This document shows, piece by piece, positions 48,227 to 58,365 of a stretch of 64,000 bases of DNA (the stretch's first letter is position 1; each line of letters opens with the position of its first letter). This DNA is from Desulfuromonas versatilis (lineage in GTDB: Bacteria > Desulfobacterota > Desulfuromonadia > Desulfuromonadales > NIT-T3): positions 1,240,001 through 1,304,000 of the forward strand of contig NZ_AP024355.1 of NCBI RefSeq assembly GCF_019704135.1, in the 5' to 3' direction. Under the pieces are notes generated by a model, which was not told where the DNA came from, made no database searches, and was given only the letters and a program-made list of their open reading frames with translations. Both the position numbers and the translations under genes were made by a program.

Positions 48227-49537
48227 GTGTTCACCGCCATCCAGAATATCTTCGGTATCCCCGAACTGCGGCGCCGGATTCTTTTCACCCTCGGCATGCT
48301 GGCAGTTTACCGGGTCGGTTGTCATGTGCCGACCCCCGGGGTTGATGCGCAGGTTCTCGCAAAATTCTTTGAAGGAACTCAAGGGACCCTGCTTGGCCTG
48401 GTCAGCGCCTTTACCGGCGGTGCTCTGGAGCGCATGACGGTCTTCGCTCTGGGCATTATGCCCTACATCAGCGCCTCGATCATTCTGCAGCTGCTGACGG
48501 TTGTCTTCGAGCCGGTCGAGCGGCTCTCGAAAGAAGGCGAGCAGGGGCGCAAGACCATCACCAAGTGGACCCGCTACGGTACCATCCTGCTTTCGATCAT
48601 TCAGGGGGCGGGGATTGCCATCGGACTGCAGACCATGCGGGGACCGGCCGGTGAACCGGTGGTCCCCGACCAGGGCTACGGCTTTATTCTGCTGACCATC
48701 ATCACTCTGACTGCCGGAACCGCCTTCATCATGTGGCTGGGCGAGCAGATCACCGAGCGGGGGATCGGCAACGGGATCTCGCTGATCATCTTCGCCGGGA
48801 TCATGGCCAACGCACCGGCGGCGGTGGTTAACTCGATCCGGCTGATGAAAACCGCAGCCATTTCGCCGGTGGTGATGCTCTTTCTCCTGGTGGTCATGGT
48901 TGGCGTCATCTGGGCCATCATCTTCATGGAGCGCGGTCAGCGACGGGTACCGATCCACTACGCCAAGCGCGTGGTGGGGATGCGCAACTACGGTGGACAG
49001 ACCAGCCATCTGCCCCTGAAGATTAACATGAGCGGCGTCATCCCGCCGATCTTCGCCAGCTCGATCATCATGTTTCCCGCCACCGTTGCCAACTTGGTGG
49101 ACGTGCCCTGGGTGCAGACCCTGGCCGGCATGATGACGCCGACGCACTGGCTATATAATGTTTTTTTCGTTGCATTTATAATTTTCTTCTGCTATTTCTA
49201 CACGGCTGTAACCTTTAACCCTGTCGATGTGGCGGACAACGTCAAGAAACAAGGGGGGTATATCCCCGGGATTCGGCCTGGTAAGGCGACTGCCGAATAC
49301 CTGGATACCACTCTTGGCCGGCTGACCTTTGCTGGCGCACTCTACGTTTCTGCCGTTTGTGTTTTGCCCACCGTGCTTATCGGGCAGTTCAATGTGCCTT
49401 TTTACTTCGGTGGGACTTCTCTGCTGATCGTGGTCGGCGTCGGCCTGGATACCGCCTCGCAGATTGAGGCGCATCTCATCTCCCGGTCGTATGAGGGGTT
49501 CATGAAGGGTGTGACCCTTAAGGGACGACACGGATAG
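48227..49537 (+). CDS. secY: Preprotein translocase subunit SecY
   Basis: SecY (436 residues) is the channel of the Sec translocon, with ten membrane helices. The first part [22 protein letters not shown] and the plug region VPTPGV are seen. Later signatures are [26 protein letters not shown] (in part [17 protein letters not shown]). The start is GTG, immediately after rplO. secE is 25 kb away in the same window. Confidence 0.98.
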   Translation: MFTAIQNIFGIPELRRRILFTLGMLAVYRVGCHVPTPGVDAQVLAKFFEGTQGTLLGLVSAFTGGALERMTVFALGIMPYISASIILQLLTVVFEPVERLSKEGEQGRKTITKWTRYGTILLSIIQGAGIAIGLQTMRGPAGEPVVPDQGYGFILLTIITLTAGTAFIMWLGEQITERGIGNGISLIIFAGIMANAPAAVVNSIRLMKTAAISPVVMLFLLVVMVGVIWAIIFMERGQRRVPIHYAKRVVGMRNYGGQTSHLPLKINMSGVIPPIFASSIIMFPATVANLVDVPWVQTLAGMMTPTHWLYNVFFVAFIIFFCYFYTAVTFNPVDVADNVKKQGGYIPGIRPGKATAEYLDTTLGRLTFAGALYVSAVCVLPTVLIGQFNVPFYFGGTSLLIVVGVGLDTASQIEAHLISRSYEGFMKGVTLKGRHG

Positions 49538-49554
49538 GAAGGCGGAGAACTGTT

Positions 49555-50202
49555 ATGAAATTGATTCTGCTTGGTCCTCCGGGTGCCGGTAAGGGTACCC
49601 AGGCCAAAATGCTTACCGAACGTTTCGATATCCCCCAGATCTCTACCGGGGATATCCTCAGGGCGGCCGTCAAGGAAGGGACGCCCATGGGTGTCAAGGC
49701 CAAGGCGTTTATGGACGCCGGCGGGCTGGTCCCCGACGAGGTGGTGGTCGGCATCGTGCGTGAGCGGCTGCAGAAACCGGACTGCGAAAAGGGGTTCATT
49801 CTGGACGGGTTTCCGCGCACCGAGGCGCAGGCCGATGCGCTCAAGGCTACGCTGGCGTCCCTGGGCAAGGAGTTGGATGCGGTGATCTCCCTCGAGGTCG
49901 ACACCGAGGCTCTGGTCGAGCGGCTCACCGGGCGGCGGACCTGCCGCGGCTGTGGTAAGGGCTATCACATCAAGTTCGACCCTCCGGGAGAGGCCGGTCG
50001 CTGCGATGCCTGCGGCGGCGAGCTCTTTCAGCGTGAGGACGACCAGGAAACCACGATCCGCAACCGGCTTCAGGTTTATCATCAGCAGACCATGCCGCTG
50101 ATCGATTACTATCGGCGCGACGGGCTGCTCTCGGCGGTGGACGGCATGCTGCCCATGGACGCCGTCAGGGAGCGGATTCTGGCCATTCTGCAGGCGGCCT
50201 GA
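49555..50202 (+). CDS. adk: Adenylate kinase, zinc-LID type
   Basis: Adk (215 residues) equilibrates ATP, AMP and ADP. It has P-loop [10 protein letters not shown] at residue 7 and DGFPRT. The LID has four cysteines (130, 133, 150, 153) that should bind zinc, as in many Gram-positive and thermophile enzymes, while E. coli lacks them. It lies between secY and map. Confidence 0.97.
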   Translation: MKLILLGPPGAGKGTQAKMLTERFDIPQISTGDILRAAVKEGTPMGVKAKAFMDAGGLVPDEVVVGIVRERLQKPDCEKGFILDGFPRTEAQADALKATLASLGKELDAVISLEVDTEALVERLTGRRTCRGCGKGYHIKFDPPGEAGRCDACGGELFQREDDQETTIRNRLQVYHQQTMPLIDYYRRDGLLSAVDGMLPMDAVRERILAILQAA

Positions 50203-50204
50203 AA

Positions 50205-50951
50205 GTGATTATCATCAAGTCCCGCGAAGAGCTGAGGTTGATGCGGGAAGCCGGGGTCATCGTCGCCGAGATCCTCCAGGTGCTGAAAGAGCGGGTCGTG
50301 GCAGGGGTAACTACCCTGGAGCTGGACCGGCTCGCCGAGCAAGAGTGCCGGAAGCACAAGGTGCGTCCCGCGTTCAAGGGGTACGGAGGGTTTCCCTTTA
50401 CGATTTGCGCCTCGCCGAACGAAAAGGTGGTTCACGGTTTCGCCGACAGTGAGCCGCTCAAGGCCGGGGATATCCTGAGTATCGATTTTGGGGTTATCCA
50501 CAAGGGGTTCTACGGGGATTCCGCCCTGACCATTGCGGTCGGTGATGTTGGCGAAGAAAAGCTTCGGCTGCTGCGGGTTACCGAGAAGTCGCTGGAGTTG
50601 GCCATCGAGGCCACGGTGGTCGGGGGACGTTTGTCCGACATCTCCCACGCGGTTCAGGCGTATGTCGAGGCCGAAGGGTTCAGTGTGGTGCGCGAGTTCG
50701 TCGGCCATGGCATCGGCCGGCAGTTGCACGAATCGCCACAGATCCCGAACTTCGGTCCGCCCCGGCAGGGGCCGGTGCTCAAGGCCGGTATGACTTTGGC
50801 TATCGAGCCCATGATCAACGCCGGGGTTCCAGGCGTCAGGATCCTCTCTGACGGGTGGACGGCGGTGACGCTCGACGGGAAGCCCTCGGCTCACTTCGAG
50901 CACACGGTAGCTGTAACCGAGAACGGGCCGGAAATTCTTACCCGGCTGTGA
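50205..50951 (+). CDS. map: Methionine aminopeptidase, type I
   Basis: This 248-residue enzyme removes the initiator Met co-translationally. Metal ligands occur in DFGVIHKGFYGDSALT, GHGIGRQLHESP, EPMIN and EHTVAVTENG. It uses a GTG start two bases after adk. An 87-base spacer follows before rpmJ; infA, which often sits there, is absent. Confidence 0.96.
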   Translation: MIIIKSREELRLMREAGVIVAEILQVLKERVVAGVTTLELDRLAEQECRKHKVRPAFKGYGGFPFTICASPNEKVVHGFADSEPLKAGDILSIDFGVIHKGFYGDSALTIAVGDVGEEKLRLLRVTEKSLELAIEATVVGGRLSDISHAVQAYVEAEGFSVVREFVGHGIGRQLHESPQIPNFGPPRQGPVLKAGMTLAIEPMINAGVPGVRILSDGWTAVTLDGKPSAHFEHTVAVTENGPEILTRL

Positions 50952-51038
50952 GTGATTGTTTGGCGGGCTGGCAACCCGGAAGTCCGATGCCGGCTCGTTT
51001 CTATTTTTGAAAAACATTCAACCCCAGAGGAAACGCAC

Positions 51039-51152
51039 ATGAAAGTCCGAGCTTCGGTAAAGACGATCTGCGACAAATGCAAGGTCATCAAACGCAAGGG
51101 CATTGTCAGGATCATCTGTGAAAACCCCAAGCACAAGCAGAAACAGGGATAA
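51039..51152 (+). CDS. rpmJ: 50S ribosomal protein L36
   Basis: This 37-residue protein ([20 protein letters not shown]) has a CxxC pair followed by Cys and His ([10 protein letters not shown]), so it is the zinc form. ATG 51039 follows CAGAGGAAACGC. It begins the alpha-operon part rpmJ-rpsM-rpsK-rpsD-rpoA-rplQ. Confidence 0.97.
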   Translation: MKVRASVKTICDKCKVIKRKGIVRIICENPKHKQKQG

Positions 51153-51173
51153 AGGGATTAGGAGGATCAGACA

Positions 51174-51542
51174 TTGGCACGCATCGCTGGTATCGATTTA
51201 CCGAGAAATAAACGCATCGAGGTGGCTCTCACCTACATATACGGCATTGGTCGTTCCACCTCCCAGGACATCCTGGCCAAGGCCGGGATCGATTTCAACA
51301 CCCGGTCGGACGATTTGACCGAGGCTGAAGTCGGCAAGATCCGCGAAGTCATCGACCGCGAAAACAAGGTCGAAGGCGACCTGCGTCGGGAAATTTCCAT
51401 GAACATCAAGCGGCTCATGGACCTCGGCTGCTACCGCGGTCTGCGTCACCGTCGCGGTCTTCCGGTGCGCGGGCAGAAAACCAAAACCAACGCCCGCACT
51501 CGTAAGGGTCCGCGCAAGACTGTGGCCGGCAAGAAGAAATAA
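51174..51542 (+). CDS. rpsM: 30S ribosomal protein S13
   Basis: S13 (122 residues) bridges the subunits. It uses a TTG start after [37 protein letters not shown] opens it ([11 protein letters not shown]), and the C-terminal [19 protein letters not shown] is standard. Confidence 0.97.
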   Translation: MARIAGIDLPRNKRIEVALTYIYGIGRSTSQDILAKAGIDFNTRSDDLTEAEVGKIREVIDRENKVEGDLRREISMNIKRLMDLGCYRGLRHRRGLPVRGQKTKTNARTRKGPRKTVAGKKK

Positions 51543-51553
51543 TTGGAGGAACC

Positions 51554-51949
51554 ATGGCTAAGCCTGGCAAGAAAGTCGTAAGAAAAAAGGTTGAAAAGAA
51601 AAACATCGCCAACGGTGTTGTTCATATTCAGGCGACGTTCAACAATACCATCGTCAGCATCACTGACGTGGCAGGTAATGTGATTTCCTGGGCCACCGCT
51701 GGGGGGATGGGCTTCAAAGGCTCGCGCAAGAGCACCCCTTTCGCTGCCCAGATGGCGGCGGAGAGCGCTGCCAAAAAAGCCCAGGAGCATGGGTTGCGCA
51801 GTGTCGAGGTGCATGTCAAGGGCCCCGGTTCCGGCAGGGAATCGGCTCTGCGTGCGCTGCAGGGAGCGGGGCTGACCATCACGGTCATCAAGGACGTTAC
51901 CCCCATCCCTCATAACGGCTGCCGTCCCCCCAAGCGCAGAAGAGTTTAA
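51554..51949 (+). CDS. rpsK: 30S ribosomal protein S11
   Basis: S11 (131 residues) lies on the platform and binds the mRNA near the E site. [15 protein letters not shown] and the C-terminal [16 protein letters not shown] are diagnostic. It lies 11 bases after rpsM. Confidence 0.98.
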   Translation: MAKPGKKVVRKKVEKKNIANGVVHIQATFNNTIVSITDVAGNVISWATAGGMGFKGSRKSTPFAAQMAAESAAKKAQEHGLRSVEVHVKGPGSGRESALRALQGAGLTITVIKDVTPIPHNGCRPPKRRRV

Positions 51950-51969
51950 CCAGACAAGGAGGATGAACG

Positions 51970-52599
51970 TTGGCTAGATATACAGGTCCCGTCTGCCGGC
52001 TGTGCCGCAGGGAAAACATGAAGCTGTTCCTCAAGGGGGACAGATGCCATACCGACAAATGTGCCGTTGAGCGGCGCAACTATGCTCCCGGCCAGCATGG
52101 CCAGGGGCGCATCAAGGTGTCCGATTACGGCACCCAGCTGCGTGAAAAGCAGCGCGTCAAGCGCACCTACGGTCTGCTCGAGAAGCAGTTCCGGGGTTAT
52201 TTCGCAAAGGCCGATCGGATGAAGGGGGTTACCGGCGAGAATCTGCTGGTGCTTCTCGAGCGGCGGCTGGACAGCATGATCTATCGCCTTGGTTTCGCCA
52301 CCTCCCGTAGTGAGGCGCGGTCGCTGGTTCGTCAGGGACACTTCCTGGTGAACGGCCGCAAGGTCAATGTTCCTTCGTATCTGGTTCGCCCCGGAGACAC
52401 CGTGGAACTGCGTGAGAAAAGCCGCCAGGTCGCCCGCATCAACGAGGCGCTGGACGGCGTCATGCGTCGCGGGATCCCCTCCTGGGTGGAGCTCGACCGG
52501 GCCGCTTTCAAGGGGACGGTCAAGACCCTGCCGGTTCGCGAGGAGATGACCACGCCGGTATTCCAGGAGCACCTCATCGTCGAGCTTTACTCCAAGTAA
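51970..52599 (+). CDS. rpsD: 30S ribosomal protein S4, zinc type
   Basis: S4 (209 residues) nucleates 30S assembly. The N-terminus carries CRLC and RCHTDKC, four cysteines of the zinc-binding S4 form. The S4 RNA-binding domain ([23 protein letters not shown], in parts) is present. TTG start at 51970 after AAGGAGGATGAACG. Confidence 0.97.
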   Translation: MARYTGPVCRLCRRENMKLFLKGDRCHTDKCAVERRNYAPGQHGQGRIKVSDYGTQLREKQRVKRTYGLLEKQFRGYFAKADRMKGVTGENLLVLLERRLDSMIYRLGFATSRSEARSLVRQGHFLVNGRKVNVPSYLVRPGDTVELREKSRQVARINEALDGVMRRGIPSWVELDRAAFKGTVKTLPVREEMTTPVFQEHLIVELYSK

Positions 52600-52641
52600 T
52601 CCTGGCATCCACCGGATGTAACCTCAATACGGAGGATACGA

Positions 52642-53658
52642 ATGTATAAAAACTGGAGAGACCTCATCAAGCCCAAGCGCCTCCAGGTCGAAGCCGATAC
52701 CCTGACCGCCACCTACGGCAAGTTCTTTGCCGAACCCTTCGAGCGCGGTTTCGGTACCACTCTCGGCAACGGGTTGCGGCGGGTGCTGCTCTCCTCGCTG
52801 CAGGGTGCGGCCATCACCTCGGTGCGGATCAAGGGTGTGCTTCACGAGTTCTCCACTGTCGCCGGGGTTACCGAGGATGTCACCGATATCATCCTCAACC
52901 TCAAGGGCGTGTTGCTCAGGCTGCACGGCACCGAGGCCCGCAACATTCGCATCGTAAAGAAGGGTGCTGGCGTGATCACCGCCGGGGACATCATCACCGA
53001 TTCCCATGTGGAGATCCTCAACCCTCAGCATCACATCGCCACCTGCTCCAAGGAGGCCGATGTCGAGATGGATATGGTGGTCGCCCTGGGCAAGGGGTAC
53101 GTGCCTGCCGAGCGCAACCGGGACGAAAAGTCCCCGGTCGGAACGATCCCCATCGACGCGATCTACTCGCCGGTTAAAAAGGTCAACTTTGCGGTGACCA
53201 ACGCCCGCGTCGGGCAGATCACAGACTACGACAAGCTGACCGTCGAAGTCCACACCGACGGCAGTGTCCGCCCTGACGATGCCGTGGCTTACGCGGCCAA
53301 GATCCTCAAGGATCAGCTGCAGATCTTCATCAACTTCGACGAGCAGGAAGAGCCGGAGTTCGAGGGCGAAGCCGAGGAGTCACGCAAGATCAACGAAAAC
53401 CTCTACCGGACCGTGGAGGAACTCGAGCTGTCGGTGCGCAGCGCCAACTGCCTGAAAAATGCCGATATTCGCCTGATCGGCGAACTGGTGCAGAAGAGCG
53501 AGGCGGAAATGCTCAAGACCCAGAATTTCGGCCGCAAGTCCCTGAACGAAATCAAGGACATTCTTGCAGAAATGGGTCTTACTCTCGGGATGAAGCTGGA
53601 AAATTTTCCCGATCCCGAATACCTCAAAATGATTCAGAAGGGTGGCGAGGAAGACTGA
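52642..53658 (+). CDS. rpoA: RNA polymerase alpha subunit
   Basis: Alpha (338 residues) dimerises to scaffold beta and beta'. The N-terminal domain has [22 protein letters not shown]; the C-terminal domain, which binds UP elements and activators, has [14 protein letters not shown] and [12 protein letters not shown]. Acidic linker [13 protein letters not shown] separates them. Confidence 0.98.
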   Translation: MYKNWRDLIKPKRLQVEADTLTATYGKFFAEPFERGFGTTLGNGLRRVLLSSLQGAAITSVRIKGVLHEFSTVAGVTEDVTDIILNLKGVLLRLHGTEARNIRIVKKGAGVITAGDIITDSHVEILNPQHHIATCSKEADVEMDMVVALGKGYVPAERNRDEKSPVGTIPIDAIYSPVKKVNFAVTNARVGQITDYDKLTVEVHTDGSVRPDDAVAYAAKILKDQLQIFINFDEQEEPEFEGEAEESRKINENLYRTVEELELSVRSANCLKNADIRLIGELVQKSEAEMLKTQNFGRKSLNEIKDILAEMGLTLGMKLENFPDPEYLKMIQKGGEED

Positions 53659-53702
53659 TCGCCGGCCCGAGTCGGGTTTATTAAAGAAAGGACCAGAGAA
53701 AC

Positions 53703-54185
53703 ATGCGCCACAATAAGACCGGCAGACGGCTCGGCCGTAATTCGAGCCACCGGGCGGCCATGATGCGCAATATGGTGACCTCGCTGATCGAGCACGAAAA
53801 GATCACCACGACCGATGCTCGCGCCAAGGAGCTGCGCAAGGTGGCCGAGAAGATGATCACCCTGGGTAAGCGTGGTGATATGCACTCCCGCCGCCAGGCC
53901 CTGCAGGTCATTCGTGACCGCAAGGTGGTCGGCAAGCTGTTCGAAATGGTGGCTCCGCGGTACAAGGACCGCCCCGGCGGTTACACTCGGATCATCAAGC
54001 TGGGGGCCCGCGCTGGCGACAACGCGGCGTTGTCCCTGATCGAGCTGGTGGAAGAGGAATTCACCGCCAAGCCGAGCAAGAAGGCTGCCGCACCCAAGGC
54101 TGCCGCCAAGGCAGCGGCCGTCGAAGCACCGGCTGTCGAGGCGCCCGCCGAAGCTGCCGAGCCAGCAGAAGAAGCCAAAGAATAG
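53703..54185 (+). CDS. rplQ: 50S ribosomal protein L17 with Ala/Glu-rich tail
   Basis: L17 (160 residues) sits near the exit tunnel. The core, about residues 1-120, starts [17 protein letters not shown] and holds [18 protein letters not shown]. The last 40 residues are a low-complexity Ala/Pro/Glu/Lys tail ([20 protein letters not shown]), longer than in many bacteria. It ends the alpha operon and a strong terminator follows. Confidence 0.97.
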   Translation: MRHNKTGRRLGRNSSHRAAMMRNMVTSLIEHEKITTTDARAKELRKVAEKMITLGKRGDMHSRRQALQVIRDRKVVGKLFEMVAPRYKDRPGGYTRIIKLGARAGDNAALSLIELVEEEFTAKPSKKAAAPKAAAKAAAVEAPAVEAPAEAAEPAEEAKE

Positions 54186-54211
54186 CCAGCTTATCCTCCT
54201 GCGAGGTGAAG

Positions 54212-54247
54212 AAGGGCAAGGGAATCAATCCCTTGCCCTTTTTTTTT
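54212..54247 (+). terminator. Intrinsic terminator of the ribosomal supercluster
   Basis: AAGGGCAAGGGA pairs with TCCCTTGCCCTT, and nine Ts follow. It is a textbook terminator, 27 bases after the rplQ stop. Confidence 0.93.
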
Positions 54248-54272
54248 CCGGGGTTTCCCCGGGGGGCGTTTC

Positions 54273-54302
54273 TTGACCGTGCGGGGTTTTTCGTGCTACC
54301 TT
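54273..54302 (+). promoter_or_regulatory. Candidate trp operon promoter
   Basis: TTGACC (54273-54278) and TACCTT (54297-54302), spaced by 18 bases, lie about 27 bases before trpE. I see no leader peptide with tandem Trp codons and no T-box. Confidence 0.4.
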
Positions 54303-54328
54303 TACGCACTTTACTCTGCGGAGATTTC

Positions 54329-55810
54329 ATGTATTTTCCGAGCCTCGAACAGTTTGTCGATCTTAGCGGAAAGGGGAACCTGATTCCGGTTTACCGCGAG
54401 ATCCTCGCGGACATGGAGACTCCTGTGTCCGCTTTCAAAAAGATCGACGACGGCCGCACCGCTTTTCTTCTGGAAAGTATCGAGGGGGGAGAGAAGTGGG
54501 CGCGCTATTCCTTTCTCGGCAGCGGTCCGGGGCTGGTGTTTCGCAGCAGCGGCACCCGGTTCGAGGTCCTTGAGGATGGCCGGATCCTCAAGCAGGGCGA
54601 CTCGGTCGACCCGCTGGCTGAGTTGCGACGCTTTCTCGAGCCTTACCGGCCGGTGCAGGTGGAGGGGCTGCCGCGATTTTTCGGCGGCGCGGTCGGCTAT
54701 CTCGGCTATGACATGGTGCGTTTCGTCGAACAGTTGCCCGATGCCAACCCTCGGCAGATCGGGGCCTACGACAGCTGTTTTCTGCTCACCCGCACCCTGC
54801 TCATCTTCGACAACATGCGGCAGAAAATCAAGGTGGTCAGTAATGTCCACCTGGCTCCCGGGGCCGATCCAGCAGCGGCCTACCGGCAGGGAATTCGAGA
54901 AATAGAGGCCCTGATCGAAAAGCTGCGCCGCCCGCTGGAGCATAGTGCAACCAAAACCAATGCCTCCCTGGGGGGGGAGCTCAGCGCCAATTTCTCCCGC
55001 GAAGGCTTCATGCAGGCAGTGGGACGCTGCAAGGAATACATCCGCGCCGGGGACATCTTCCAAGTCGTGCTCTCCCAGCGCTTCTCCGGGCATCTGGACA
55101 CCGATCCCTTCGATATCTACCGGGCCCTGCGCACCATCAATCCTTCCCCTTACATGTTTTTCCTGCGCTTCGGCGAGACCCTGGTGGTGGGGGCCTCTCC
55201 GGAGGTGCTGGTCCGCAAGGAGGGGGAGCAGGTCGAGGTGCGGCCCATCGCCGGAACCCGGCCGCGGGGCGCATGCCCCGAGGAGGACCTGCGCTTCGAA
55301 CAGGAACTGCTGGCCGACCCTAAAGAGCGCGCCGAACATATCATGCTGGTCGACCTGGGGCGCAACGATCTCGGCCGGGTCTGTGCCACCGGCAGCGTCG
55401 AAGTCAGCGAGCTGATGGTGATCGAACGCTACTCGCACGTCATGCACATTGTCTCCAACGTGCGCGGGCTGCTCGACGGCCAGCGGGACGCCTTCGATGT
55501 TTTCCGCGCGACCTTTCCCGCCGGGACGCTCAGTGGTGCGCCCAAGATCAGGGCCATGGAGATCATCGACGAACTCGAGCCGAGCCGGCGCGAGGTCTAC
55601 GGCGGGGCGGTGGGCTACTTCTCTTTTTCCGGCAACATGGACATGGCCATCGCCATCCGCACCCTGGTGATCCAGGGGGATCGGATCCATCTGCAGGCCG
55701 GGGCGGGAATTGTCGCCGACTCGGACCCGGACGCCGAGTATCAGGAAACGGTGAACAAGGCGATGGGGGTCAAAAAGGCGATCGAAATGGCGCGCAGGGG
55801 ATTGGACTGA
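54329..55810 (+). CDS. trpE: Anthranilate synthase component I
   Basis: TrpE (493 residues) converts chorismate to anthranilate with ammonia from TrpG. ATG 54329 follows GCGGAG; an upstream in-frame ATG overlaps the terminator. The tryptophan feedback motif LLES-X10-S is intact at residues about 46-60. The C-terminal chorismate domain has [19 protein letters not shown] and LGRNDLGRV. It heads trpE-G-D-C-B2-F-B, with trpG 2 bases downstream. Confidence 0.97.
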   Translation: MYFPSLEQFVDLSGKGNLIPVYREILADMETPVSAFKKIDDGRTAFLLESIEGGEKWARYSFLGSGPGLVFRSSGTRFEVLEDGRILKQGDSVDPLAELRRFLEPYRPVQVEGLPRFFGGAVGYLGYDMVRFVEQLPDANPRQIGAYDSCFLLTRTLLIFDNMRQKIKVVSNVHLAPGADPAAAYRQGIREIEALIEKLRRPLEHSATKTNASLGGELSANFSREGFMQAVGRCKEYIRAGDIFQVVLSQRFSGHLDTDPFDIYRALRTINPSPYMFFLRFGETLVVGASPEVLVRKEGEQVEVRPIAGTRPRGACPEEDLRFEQELLADPKERAEHIMLVDLGRNDLGRVCATGSVEVSELMVIERYSHVMHIVSNVRGLLDGQRDAFDVFRATFPAGTLSGAPKIRAMEIIDELEPSRREVYGGAVGYFSFSGNMDMAIAIRTLVIQGDRIHLQAGAGIVADSDPDAEYQETVNKAMGVKKAIEMARRGLD

Positions 55811-55812
55811 CG

Positions 55813-56379
55813 ATGTTGCTGATGCTCGACAACTACGACTCCTTCACCTATAACCTGGTCCAGTACCTTCAGGAACTGGGCGAGGAGGTGGAGGTCCACC
55901 GCAATGACAAGATCACCGTGGAGCAGATTGCGGCAAGGCGCCCCCGGCGGCTGGTGATCTCGCCCGGGCCCTGCTCCCCCGCCGAAGCCGGCATCTCGGT
56001 GGAGGTGCTGCAGAGGCTGGCCGGGCAGATTCCCATGCTCGGCGTCTGTCTCGGCCACCAGGCCATCGGCCACGCCTTCGGCGGCCGGGTAATCCGCGCC
56101 GGTGAACTCATGCACGGAAAAACCAGCCCCATCTTTCACGACGGCAGCGGTGTGTTCCGCGGTCTCTCCAACCCCTTTGTGGCAACCCGTTACCACTCGC
56201 TGATCGTGGAGCGCCCCTCCCTTCCCGAGTGCCTGCGCGTTTCGGCCTGGACCGAGGACGGCTGCATCATGGGGCTGGAGCATCGCGAGCTGCCCCTCTG
56301 GGGCGTGCAGTTCCACCCCGAGTCGATCCTGACGGTAGAGGGGAAGCGGCTGCTGCAGAACTTTCTGGAAATGACCTGA
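55813..56379 (+). CDS. trpG: Anthranilate synthase glutamine amidotransferase
   Basis: This 188-residue class I amidotransferase releases ammonia from glutamine for Trp[16 protein letters not shown], the nucleophile in [15 protein letters not shown] ([10 protein letters not shown]), and QFHPES with the catalytic His are present. In many bacteria the same protein also serves folate synthesis (PabA). The spacer to trpD is 87 bases and filled with repeats. Confidence 0.96.
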   Translation: MLLMLDNYDSFTYNLVQYLQELGEEVEVHRNDKITVEQIAARRPRRLVISPGPCSPAEAGISVEVLQRLAGQIPMLGVCLGHQAIGHAFGGRVIRAGELMHGKTSPIFHDGSGVFRGLSNPFVATRYHSLIVERPSLPECLRVSAWTEDGCIMGLEHRELPLWGVQFHPESILTVEGKRLLQNFLEMT

Positions 56380-56383
56380 CTAA

Positions 56384-56456
56384 GCGTGCGGAGAGAGGCG
56401 TGAGGAGAGAGGCGCAATTCTTTTTTCTCCTCACCCCTCACTCCTTACGCCTCACG
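56384..56456. repeat. Purine-rich GCGTGAGGAGAG / inverted CTCCTCACCCCTCAC repeats
   Basis: The left side carries GGAGAGAGGCGTGAGG and GAGAGGCG, the right side CTCCTCACCCCTCACTCC and TTACGCCTCACG, so the two halves pair imperfectly around AATTCTTTTT. It fills the trpG-trpD spacer and sits just before the trpD start. Confidence 0.65.
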
Positions 56457-56466
56457 GGGGTTGCAC

Positions 56467-57519
56467 ATGATCAAAGAGGCGATTGCCAAGGTGGTTGAAC
56501 GGATCGACCTGAGCGAAGCGGAGATGGTCGACGTCATGGATCAGGTCATGGGTGGCGAGGCGACTCCAGCCCAGATCAGCGCCTTTATCACCGCGCTGCG
56601 CATGAAGGGCGAAACCGTGGCGGAGATCACCGGTGCCGCCCGGGTCATGCGTGCCCGCGCCACGCCGATCCGGGTCGGCAGGGTGGTGGGCCTCGACCGG
56701 GATGAGATCAACCTTGACCGCGAGACCATCCTCGATACCTGCGGCACCGGCGGCAGCGGCACCAAGAGTTTCAACATCTCCACCACCGTGGCCTTCGTGG
56801 TCGCCGCCTGCGGCGCCAAGGTGGCCAAGCACGGCAACCGCAGCATCTCCTCGGCCTGCGGCAGCGCCGATGTGCTCGAGCGCCTCGGGGTAAGCCTCGA
56901 GCTGAGCCCTGTCCAGGTCGAGGCCTGCATCAACCAACTCGGCGTTGGCTTCCTGTTTGCCCCCGCCCTGCACGGCGCCATGAAGCATGCCATCGGCCCG
57001 CGCCGGGAGATCGGCATCCGCACCATCTTCAATATCCTCGGCCCCCTCACCAACCCCGCAGGCGCCGACCGCCAGGTGCTGGGTGTCTACCGCGAGGACC
57101 TGGTCGAAACCCTGGCCCGGGTGCTCAGCCAGATGGGGTGCCGGCGCGGCTTCGTGGTGCACGGCATGGACGGCATGGACGAGGTGACCTTGACCGGGCC
57201 GACGCGGGTCGGCGAAATTCGCGACAGCGAGGTCAACTTCTATACCATCGACCCCGAAGACTTCGGCCTGAGCCGCTGCTCGCTGAGTGACCTGCAGGGG
57301 GGGGACGCCGAGCGCAACGCGGAGATCGTCCGCGAGGTGCTCTCCGGGCAGGCCGGTCCCAAACGCGAGGTCGTCCTGCTCAACAGCGCTTTCGCCCTGG
57401 TTGCCGCCGGGCTTGCCGAGGACGTCCCCGCCGGACTGCAGAGGGCGGCAGGGGCCATCGACGGCGGCCAGGCCCTGGCCAAACTGGAAGCCCTGGTGAA
57501 AATGAGCCGGGAGTGCTGA
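56467..57519 (+). CDS. trpD: Anthranilate phosphoribosyltransferase
   Basis: TrpD (350 residues) joins anthranilate and PRPP. The PRPP-binding motif [18 protein letters not shown], and [18 protein letters not shown], match the family ([15 protein letters not shown]). ATG 56467 is preferred over the TTG 6 bases upstream; the ribosome-binding site is poor (CGGGGG). It is 44 bases from trpC. Confidence 0.96.
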   Translation: MIKEAIAKVVERIDLSEAEMVDVMDQVMGGEATPAQISAFITALRMKGETVAEITGAARVMRARATPIRVGRVVGLDRDEINLDRETILDTCGTGGSGTKSFNISTTVAFVVAACGAKVAKHGNRSISSACGSADVLERLGVSLELSPVQVEACINQLGVGFLFAPALHGAMKHAIGPRREIGIRTIFNILGPLTNPAGADRQVLGVYREDLVETLARVLSQMGCRRGFVVHGMDGMDEVTLTGPTRVGEIRDSEVNFYTIDPEDFGLSRCSLSDLQGGDAERNAEIVREVLSGQAGPKREVVLLNSAFALVAAGLAEDVPAGLQRAAGAIDGGQALAKLEALVKMSREC

Positions 57520-57563
57520 ACTCCCAGGGCGGCTTTGCAGAGATCTCAACAGCTGGCAGGAAC

Positions 57564-58346
57564 ATGATTCTCGATCAGATACTCGAACACAAGCAGCAGG
57601 AGGTGGCCCAGGCCAAGGCCCTGGTTTCCCTTGAGCGGCTGCGCGAAGCGCTGGCCGGGCTGCCGGCACCCCGCGGCTTCGCGCGGGCGCTGCGGACCCA
57701 GGCGCAGGGCGGCACCGCCATCATCGCCGAGGTGAAAAAAGGGTCGCCCTCCAAGGGGGTGATCCGGCCCGATTTCGATCCGCTGGCCATTGCCCGCGGC
57801 TACGAGCGGGCCGGGGCCTGCTGCCTGTCGGTGCTCACCGACAGCCGGTTCTTTCTCGGCGAACTCGCCTATCTCTCGCGGATTGCCGAAGCGGTGCGCT
57901 TGCCGCTGCTGCGCAAGGAATTCATCATCGACCCCTACCAGATCGTCGAGGCCCGGGTGCACGGGGCCGATGCGGTGCTGCTGATCGCCGCCGCCCTCGA
58001 CCTCGAGACCCTCGGCCGCTTCAGCGAAATTGCAGGAGAGCTCGGCCTCGATGTGCTGCTCGAGGTTCACGACGAGGCGGAACTGGAGATGGCGCTGCAG
58101 CTTCCCGTCGAGCTGATCGGCATCAACAACCGCAACCTGAAGACCTTCCGGACCGACCTTGGCACCACCGAGCGGCTGCTCGGCATGATCCCCTCCGAAC
58201 GCCTGGTGGTCTCCGAGAGCGGCATCGGCAGCCGCGCAGATATCCGGCGACTGCAGGCCGCTGGGGCCCGGGCTTTTCTCATCGGCGAGAGTCTGATGCG
58301 CGAGGCGGATTTCGAAGCCAAACTGCATTCCCTGTTAGTCGACTGA
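57564..58346 (+). CDS. trpC: Indole-3-glycerol phosphate synthase
   Basis: TrpC (260 residues) closes the indole ring. ATG 57564 has CAGGA just upstream; an in-frame ATG at 57513 would add 17 residues across the trpD stop. Motifs [33 protein letters not shown] (in parts) and [10 protein letters not shown] carry the catalytic Lys and Glu residues. It is a stand-alone enzyme, not fused to TrpF. Confidence 0.96.
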   Translation: MILDQILEHKQQEVAQAKALVSLERLREALAGLPAPRGFARALRTQAQGGTAIIAEVKKGSPSKGVIRPDFDPLAIARGYERAGACCLSVLTDSRFFLGELAYLSRIAEAVRLPLLRKEFIIDPYQIVEARVHGADAVLLIAAALDLETLGRFSEIAGELGLDVLLEVHDEAELEMALQLPVELIGINNRNLKTFRTDLGTTERLLGMIPSERLVVSESGIGSRADIRRLQAAGARAFLIGESLMREADFEAKLHSLLVD

Positions 58347-58365
58347 ATTTTCAATGGAGGCGGCG

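Noticed and set aside
50952-51038. Possible infA between map and rpmJ
   Set aside because: The spacer is only 87 bases and contains no IF1-like reading.
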